Part shown: one piece after another, positions 56,838 through 64,000 of the stretch | Layout: the number at the start of each line of letters is the position of its first letter | How positions within the stretch are numbered: the first letter of the stretch is position 1 | Position numbers and translations under genes: made by a program | DNA from: Melastoma dodecandrum | Lineage: Eukaryota > Streptophyta > Magnoliopsida > Myrtales > Melastomataceae | DNA length: 64,000 nt | Assembly (NCBI GenBank): GCA_029817715.1 | Contig: JARUPY010000534.1 | Span: 4,962,501 to 5,026,500 of the forward strand | Direction: 5' to 3' | Notes under the pieces: generated by a model | Told to the model about the DNA's origin: nothing | The model's database searches: none | The model's input: the letters and a program-made list of their open reading frames with translations, nothing else

Positions 56838-59800
56838 ATGAACGGGGGAGATGATCCTGTCGTGGACAGACCGGCTGTGGCGTCTGGTTCGCCGCAGCCG
56901 CTTGAGTGGAAATTCGCGCAGGTCTTCGGGGAGCGGACGGCGGGTGAAGAAATCCAGGAAGGTAAATGGAGTTTTGTTTGGATGGGGGTTGGATATATTT
57001 TTTGGATCTGGTTGATTTTCTGGAGCGTCTTTGCGAGGGGATGGGATAATGATAGGGTTAGTGCTGTTTTATGGGGCCGATTTAGGTCGGGATGGGTTTG
57101 GTGGATTTGGCGTCTTATCATATGATAAGATTGATGTAGTTGGAGGGATAGAGTTTGCTTGGGCTCGTTTCAGTTTAGGGATTGTTATGGAGTTTCAGCT
57201 GTTGATAGTTGATATTGAACTAGATCCTCTTGCTTAAAATTGGTGCATGTCGCTCCTTATTTGGAAAAGTTTGCCTGCTTGTTTATTGTCATTTTGGGAT
57301 AATGATAGTTCTAAGTGGTTAATGTGTGCTTTACATTTCCATGTTTTGGCTACGGGTCATGTTGAGGGATAACTGCAAGTTGGCGCTGGCACTTCCGGCA
57401 CTTTTTCTGTCGTGATTCCTGTTGCACACATGATGTGATAATGGAAATCAAATTATTTTAGATGCAATATCATATTTTCTGTAGAGTTGCATGCTCACTG
57501 CGCCAATGGATGTGAGAATCCTCGTCTTTAGATGGAAGGGTTCTTAGGTTCCAACCGACTGGTGTAATTTAAACATGTTTTGCCCTTGCTTCATGGAAGA
57601 ATGACAAGTTTATTCTTAACATGCAGTTGATATCATATCGGCAATTGAGTTTGATAGAAGCGGTGACCATCTTGCCACTGGTGATAGAGGTGGTAGAGTA
57701 GTTCTGTTTGAAAGGACAGATACTAAGGAAGTATGTGATCCCTCTCTCGACTTTCCTTGTTGGTTCTTAGGTATGCGATGATGAGTCCTTGAAATGTTGC
57801 TCTCTTAGGCAGGTGGATCCAGAAAGGATCTGGAAAGGATGGAACATGCTGTCAATAGGCATCCGGAGTTTCGTTACAAGACAGAATTTCAGAGCCATGA
57901 GCCTGAGGTAAAATTTTTGTGGAAGTTTCTCCTTGCTGGGAATGATTCTAGCATTTTTTTTCCTTCCCATTCATCTAACAGTAATACTTATTTTGTATGG
58001 CCAGTTTGATTATTTGAAGAGCTTGGAGATAGAGGAGAAAATCAATAAAATTAGATGGTGCCAAACAGCTAACAGTGCACTCTTTCTCCTTTCAACTAAC
58101 GATAAAACTATTAAGTTTTGGAAGGTAAGATGAAAGTACATTGCAGCTTCACTTATTAACAATGGATGTGTTTGACATGGTTTCTTTTTGCATCTTTATA
58201 GAAGGCACAGTGATCCAATAAAACTTAACAAAAGCTATCTATGTCATCGTGCAAGCTGATTTATGTACTTGTAAACACAGAGCAAGGTTCTTTGAACGTT
58301 GAGCATCTTCGTGAGTTGTATGTTTGCAGCAGAGGGACTCTCGATCTGCGATGAACTTCTGTTTGTGTCTTTGTCAGGAGGCAAAAAATCACCACTTAGG
58401 GTCACCACTCTGAGAAGAAATGGATCAAATATGTGCTTTGTTGTATAATTTGAATGTTCATGTTAATTAGGCTTGTGAAGGGTTCGAATCTTCTTGGAGT
58501 TGCATTTTGTACTTATCATATGATTTCAGTTTTTTGGATATATGGATATTGGGTGTCACTAAGCACGGATCTTTTAATATATGTATGTATGTGCGCTTCT
58601 GAGTTTTATTAGGTCCAGGAAAAGAAGATAAAAAAAATTTCTGAGATGAATGTGGACCCCTCAAAAGCTTTGAGAAATGGAACTATCGGTAGTTCAAGCA
58701 ATTCAGGCTTTTCAAAACCCCTCCTGGAGAATGGAGGATCGTCAGATAGATCCTCTGAGCATGCAGGCAATGACCTCTCATTCCCACAAGGAGGCATTCC
58801 TTCTCTTCGTTTGCCTGTGGTAATTTTTTCATGCCATCTTTTCAGCAGCTGATATAATTAACAGATATGTGTCTTTTAGATGGTCCTGTTGTTGTTCAGA
58901 GTCCTTTTGTCTCTCTTCATTGTATCACTTATCATATAGATCAAGAGTAAAAATGCCATTATTTCCATTCTCTGGATTAATGAATGTTTCCGAATAAGCT
59001 TCTTTCATCTATCACAAGCTTGATCTATTTTTTATCTTGGGATATGACATGAAAGAATAATACTTGCCCTGTGATCCTAGGAAGACACATAATTTGCAGA
59101 TTTATTTAATTTTTGTATGTCTAATGCTAGACTGTTGTGCCAAATGAAATGCAAAGATATAGAATTTTTAAGCTTTCCATCCAAGATTACTTCTTTGGCA
59201 AACATTTTTTTTTACCTTGCTTTGGAATGATCCATTTCTTGGTGTTTTGGCTGTTTTTATCACTACATGAAGCTGTTGTGTTTCTCCAGGTCACTAGTCT
59301 CGAGGCAAGTCTGATAGCCAGATGCCGAAGGGTGTACGCACATGCTCATGATTATCATATCAACTCAATCTCAAATAATAGGTATCCTTATCAATATGAA
59401 CTCAACTTTCCCTCAAATTTGAAATGTTTGATTTATTTTAGTGCTGTATGGTTGGGGTGGGTTTCTTCGACACGTTCATGGGTTTTCCGATAAAAAAGTT
59501 GGTTGTCGACACCTTAAGTGGATGCTAGGAGGTTAATCTTTTGGTGCCATTGCTGCATGTCTTTACTCAATCCTGCTTCTTAATGAGCAGCGATGGAGAA
59601 ACCTTTATATCTGCGGATGATCTCCGTATAAATCTCTGGAATTTGGAAATCAGCAATCAGAGTTTTAACATTGTTGATGTGAAGCCGACGAACATGGAGG
59701 ACTTAACTGGTAAGCTCTATCATTCTCGTAGCTTTGTTATGCTTCTTTCATGATCAATTTCTTTTGTCTCGTCCTTGTGGGATAGACTTTGTTTTCATAA

Positions 59801-62129
59801 TTTCTTTGGGGATGGTTGAGCCCTTCTGTTGATGTAGTTACATCATTAGTATGTGAGGTTGTTCAACTGATGGCAACATTAGAACTCCAAACCCATAATG
59901 CTCTGTTTGATTACCTATGGAATTAGATGGAATTCAGTTTTGCTAGAAAAGTTGCTTCATTTATAACTATTAAAAAATAACAAAAAAATATTAATATTTT
60001 AAAAGTAATGAAAATGACCTTTTTACCCTTAGATTTTTTAATTTTTTTTTAATTATTTTAAAAGATAAGGGGCGAAACTGTAATTTTCATTATTTTCGAA
60101 ATATTGATATTTTTTTTAATATGACTTAATTTTTCTAAAGGTAAACTGAATTCCTTCAAATATGGGAAATCAAGCAGAGCGTAAAAGAATGACCAGACAA
60201 CATTAGATGGGAGGACATGGACTCACAAATAAACAGCTCGCCTTTCCTTTTGGCAGTTCTATCCTTTCATTTTATTCTTTGGAGGATGACCATATTGGAT
60301 TTTGGAATTTGGTGAAATGCAAGTATCCGTTTTCCAGAAATCAATTTGCTAGCATGTTGATGCTTTGTCCTGTCTGGACGAGCACGGAGCATGGCGGTAT
60401 TGATGGAGACGAATAGGCTACACCCTTCCTTTTTGGTTAATGCTTGAGTGTTGTTTAGCTCAAGTTATTAGTCTTCCATTTGTGATGTTCAATTCATTCT
60501 CTGACGGTTGCATTGGTCATTCCAGAGGTGATAACATCAGCTGAATTTCACCCGACACACTGTAACATGTTAGCCTACAGCAGTTCAAAGGGTTGCATTC
60601 GACTAATTGATTTGCGGCAATCAGCTCTTTGTGATTCTCATGCTAAAATGTAAGTTGCATGGTACACTCGGGATGTCTGTACTTCCCTTTAGACTGTAAA
60701 CCCAAAACAATATACTCTACAATTATTGTCTGTTCATCTGAGGATTCTTGTAAGAGTGATCATAGTTTTGTCTGCAAGTTATTGCTTTGTGCAAGAATAG
60801 AGTTGTGCTACTACCTTATCTGATGTTTTTTTTTTCTTTCGGATACAGATTTGAGGAACCAGAACAATCTGGAACTAAATCATTCTTTACCGAGATAATT
60901 GCTTCAGTTTCGGATATAAAGTTTGCTAAAGATGGAAGACATATACTAAGTCGGGACTACATGACTCTGAAGGTTGGTTGTTATGCATTTTTTTACTGCT
61001 CTGTTGTCGTTTGGGAAGTAGTTCAATTTTCCGCAACTTATTTATAAAACCGTGGTCTTCTACAAATTCCACCATTGGATGCACTGCCACATAAAAGAGC
61101 TTCGGACATGAGTTTTTCAATCTCTTAATGGGAAGTTGGATGAATTTTGTTTCTCTCAAATGCCCGGACTAACTTGAATAGATTTGAAGGTTGCTTCTGT
61201 ACTAGGCCGACTTGTCTCATTTTGCCCAGCTGTATGACCGTTGTTTCATCTTCTTCCTATGATTGAAATCTGACATTCTTGTTTTACCAGTTATGGGATA
61301 TCAATATGGACTCAGGTCCTGTGGCTACCTTCCAGGTCCATGAGTACTTACGGCCGAAGGTTGTACTTTGCTGTACCTCTCTAAACCAAGCACATTTATG
61401 AACCACGGTCGTTTAATCTAACATTGCTTTCATTTGTTGTATTCAGCTTTGTGATTTGTACGAGAATGATTCTATATTTGATAAATTTGAATGTTGTCTA
61501 AGTGGTGATGACACGCGAGTGGCTACAGGTTCATACAGGTATTGCCTGCTCGGAGAGTGGTGTCCATCAGTTTCTTTGATTTAAGTTCTCTGGCCAGTTC
61601 ATGAAACTTTTCCTTGTTTCCAGCAATCTGTTTCGTGTTTTTGGTTGTGCGAATGGAAGTTCAGAAGCAACAACATTGGAAGCAAGTAAAAATCCAATGA
61701 GGTATTGTCTAAGTTTCCACGACCACCTTGAATCACTTGGTTGGTTTAGATGCTAAGCTTGATCGGTTCCCTGAATGCGTTATTTATTTTTGATAGGAGA
61801 CAAGTTCCTGCTCAGTCAAGGCCTTCCAGATCTCTGAGCAGCATTACACGCGTTGTGAGACGAGGTCAGTCTGGGAAGCTTCTTTATATATACTCTTTCT
61901 TGTAACTGGCAGTATAGTTGCAGTCGTCATTCATTTTTGGTTTTGCTGTCTCATGCGAATGATGCATGCATTCTTTTCTGAGAAAACAACAGGCGGTGAA
62001 AGCCCGAGCGTCGATGCAAATGGAAACTCCATTGACTCGACAACGAAGTTGCTGCACCTCGCGTGGCACCCGACGGAGAACTCGATAGCTTGCGCGGCCG
62101 CAAATAGCCTGTACATGTACTACGCATGA
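56838..62129 (+). CDS. PP2A 55-kDa regulatory subunit B (B55)
   Basis: Fourteen exons with GT-AG borders: 56838-56961, 57627-57730, 57809-57907, 58005-58124, 58613-58819, 59290-59381, 59591-59709, 60526-60649, 60849-60972, 61291-61359, 61447-61538, 61624-61701, 61797-61864, 61993-62129. They total 1557 bases (518 aa), the usual plant B55 length. It starts [14 protein letters not shown] and has [133 protein letters not shown] and [20 protein letters not shown]. The WD40 propeller binds the PP2A scaffold/catalytic core and selects substrates. A serine-rich insert (exon 5) is typical of plant forms. No frame break seen. Confidence 0.95.
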
Positions 62130-63476
62130 GAGGACAACCTTCTGAAATGGTCTCCGCTTGGTCTTAATAGCCTCTTTGGCGCCCCACGACGACGACGACG
62201 GAAGAGGCTCCTCCTTTTGGACAAATTCAAGGATCGGAAATCAGGTTACACCTGCCCCTCTAGCCATTTTAGGTTCAGTAGCATCCTCCAAATCTCCCGA
62301 GACAACTACTCCGAACTGTAGTCCCCGGGACTCCAACAGTGAATCAACACAGGCCTGCAGCTCTCGTCCCGTTTCCGTGAACCCTTCTCTCTACCTCTCT
62401 GCACCTTGGGGTTTTTGGTTTTTGATGATATGCATCATGAAATCCGGAAGTTTGGTGCTGCTGCTCTTCTGCTGTCATGATATCTTTTTCCTGGGTTTGG
62501 AGTCCAAAAGAAAGAAGAAAAAGGGAGGAATTGGGATTTTGATTGTAGCTCTACTACAGCATTTTCTTCCTCTTCTTACTGAAGAAGGGGATGGTGATGT
62601 CCTAAATAACTCTTTTTAAAAAAAAAAAAAATTATTTTCTAGTTCCACTAGGACTTCTTAAAAGGGTCAAATTTGTAGCTTAATTCCGAAAAAAGAAGGA
62701 AAAAAAATACATACATGTTCTGGTGGTGGGAGGGGGGGAGTAAGGAAGTCTTGTTGTTTTTTGGATCATTTATTATTATTGTTATTACTATTAGTGCATT
62801 TTTTATTGATTGATTATTGTGATTGTTTTTTTATGGGTAATTATTTCACATCATGGGGAAGATCCGGACAAAAGTGATGTGATGCATAAGTTAAAAGGAC
62901 ACTTTTTTTCATTTTGATTAGAGATCCAAACGGGGTCAACCTGGGAGGTTAAAAATTAATATACCCATGTGATTAGCATCTCACAAAAAGGCAGTTTGAT
63001 GGCGTTTTTTTGTTCCCATTTGCCAACCCAACAACTACAACAACAACGTGGGCAGAAAGTCAAAATGGTTGCCGAATAGAACAGGGGCCTGACCCTGACC
63101 GACGTTGATGTCTACTCCTAATTTTTTTTTTCTTTTTGTCCAAAATGTAATTTAATATTAAAAAAAAAAGATAACTTGTTTACGGTTTCATATAAATTAT
63201 ACCCGACTTTATTGATCAAAGTTCAAGGCTGGATCCCATCCTACAGATTTTTATATTGTTTTCTTTAAGAAAATAAAGATGATTTTTTCAAACAGGCAAA
63301 CCCCCCAATCATTCAATCCAATAGCCCCAACCCAAACATCTATTTCCATACTCCTTCGATTCATTTACTCCCAGCACCAACGACTCCCTCTTCTTCTCCT
63401 TCCTTCATATTCTTACAATCCCAATCCCAACGTTCTTACAACAGTTTGCGGTTCGGTTTGGATCGGATCGGATCGT
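62130..63476. other. B55 3' region and Dof upstream region
   Basis: 62130-62620 probably contains the B55 3' untranslated region; a 153-codon frame there has no domain. 62620-63476 is AT-rich, with poly-A/T runs and CT-rich sequence ahead of the Dof start. Confidence 0.4.
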
Positions 63477-63902
63477 ATGGCTTTGCAGGAGTCCATCAAC
63501 TACCCTCCCCTGCCTACTCCCGAGTCAACATCTGCCGCCGCGACAAAGCTCCACTTCCCCGAGCACGAGAGGCTGACGTGCCCCCGCTGCCAGTCCACCA
63601 ACACCAAGTTCTGTTACTTCAACAACTACAACCTCTCTCAGCCCCGGCACTTCTGCAAGTCCTGCAAGCGCTACTGGACCAAAGGCGGCTCCCTCCGCAA
63701 CATCCCTGTTGGCGGCACCACCCGCAAGCCCAACAAGAAGGATAGCCCTGCCAAGAAGCCCGGCACCATCGCACCGGACCGCGGCCAGCGGAACCCGGAT
63801 GGGCCTCCGGCGGAGGGACGTGCAGGCTCGGGGCCGGCCGCCGAACCGGATCTCAGGTCGGAAGGGGTGGATGTGCGCATCACCACCACGGTGTTCTTGT
63901 AG
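63477..63902 (+). CDS. Short Dof zinc-finger transcription factor
   Basis: Intronless, 141 aa from ATG 63477 ([18 protein letters not shown]). The longer frame from 63279 adds a pyrimidine-rich leader translation unlike Dof proteins. The Dof domain spans about residues 33-88: [20 protein letters not shown], then [20 protein letters not shown] and [11 protein letters not shown]. It has the CX2C-X21-CX2C finger complete and the conserved tryptophan. Dof factors bind AAAG-core DNA in the nucleus. The tail is proline/glycine-rich and ends [10 protein letters not shown], with no other domain. It is short for the family but the stop is clear and the finger intact. Subfamily and targets cannot be told. 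Confidence 0.92.
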   Translation: MALQESINYPPLPTPESTSAAATKLHFPEHERLTCPRCQSTNTKFCYFNNYNLSQPRHFCKSCKRYWTKGGSLRNIPVGGTTRKPNKKDSPAKKPGTIAPDRGQRNPDGPPAEGRAGSGPAAEPDLRSEGVDVRITTTVFL

Positions 63903-64000
63903 TGGTAACGTATTAACCATCTCGATTCGCCTCCGCGAGGCGAACTACATGTTGAATGATCGTCAGGGATTCTCGAATGGTACAAAAACATGTAACGATG
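63903..64000. other. Dof 3' flank
   Basis: Short non-coding sequence to the window end. Confidence 0.4.

Noticed and set aside
62158..62619. 153-codon frame after B55
   Set aside because: Lies in the expected 3' untranslated region, low-complexity end, no domain.
63525..63991. Minus-strand frames opposite Dof
   Set aside because: GC-rich shadows of the Dof gene.

Overview
The window is nuclear DNA of a flowering plant. It holds intron-split plant genes (a CYP90D brassinosteroid P450, a PRA1 protein, a USP-kinase fusion, a HAD phosphatase, a PP2A B55 subunit, a Dof factor) with GT-AG introns. These sit among nested Ty1/copia and Ty3/gypsy LTR retrotransposons. I cannot name the species.

Layout. 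1-18934: a CYP90D gene whose exons lie on both sides of a degenerate copia element (671-18196, 'Copia A'). Copia A is itself split by a Tat-lineage gypsy element (1773-14035, 'Tat-1', TSD CGGAG). Tat-1 carries gag-pro, a pol with two RNase H domains, and a multi-exon gene on the opposite strand encoding a plant mobile domain (PMD) plus coiled-coil protein with its own TATA box. 18935-23650: relics of an older Tat element and an LTR-like stretch. 23804-24373: an intronless PRA1 gene. 24892-27059: a minus-strand copia fragment ('Copia C') whose leader has three covarying hairpins. 27425-33795: a Tork/Tnt1-like copia ('Copia B') with a 1.4-kb solo LTR inserted in its 3' LTR. 36629-40144: a USP-domain protein kinase gene, minus strand. 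43880-49981: a second Tat element ('Tat-2') that kept gag-pro but lost RT to INT, inserted in a 352-bp tandem duplication. 51046-52195: a HAD phosphatase, minus strand. 56838-62129: PP2A B55 in 14 exons. 63477-63902: a short Dof gene.

Most unusual signal. Tat-1 is saturated with the palindrome GTCGAC: 28 copies counted by eye, nine of them in a 220-bp LTR array and the rest spread through gag, pol and the antisense PMD gene, against about six in the other ~52 kb. Its sister Tat-2 has none that I found, but carries about 27 copies of GTCTAC/GTAGAC, one base different, in its LTRs and coding region. Because Tat-1 also encodes a PMD protein, I propose a coevolving protein-plus-DNA-motif module, comparable in logic to the VANC/motif system of VANDAL transposons. 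Independently, Copia B carries about 44 copies of CAGAAG on its sense strand, in all three reading frames. These are manual counts and the functional reading is inference.

How the host genes relate: they are independent single genes (brassinosteroid synthesis, membrane trafficking, signalling, phosphate metabolism, dephosphorylation, transcription) with no cluster logic. The window is dominated by successive retrotransposon insertion.
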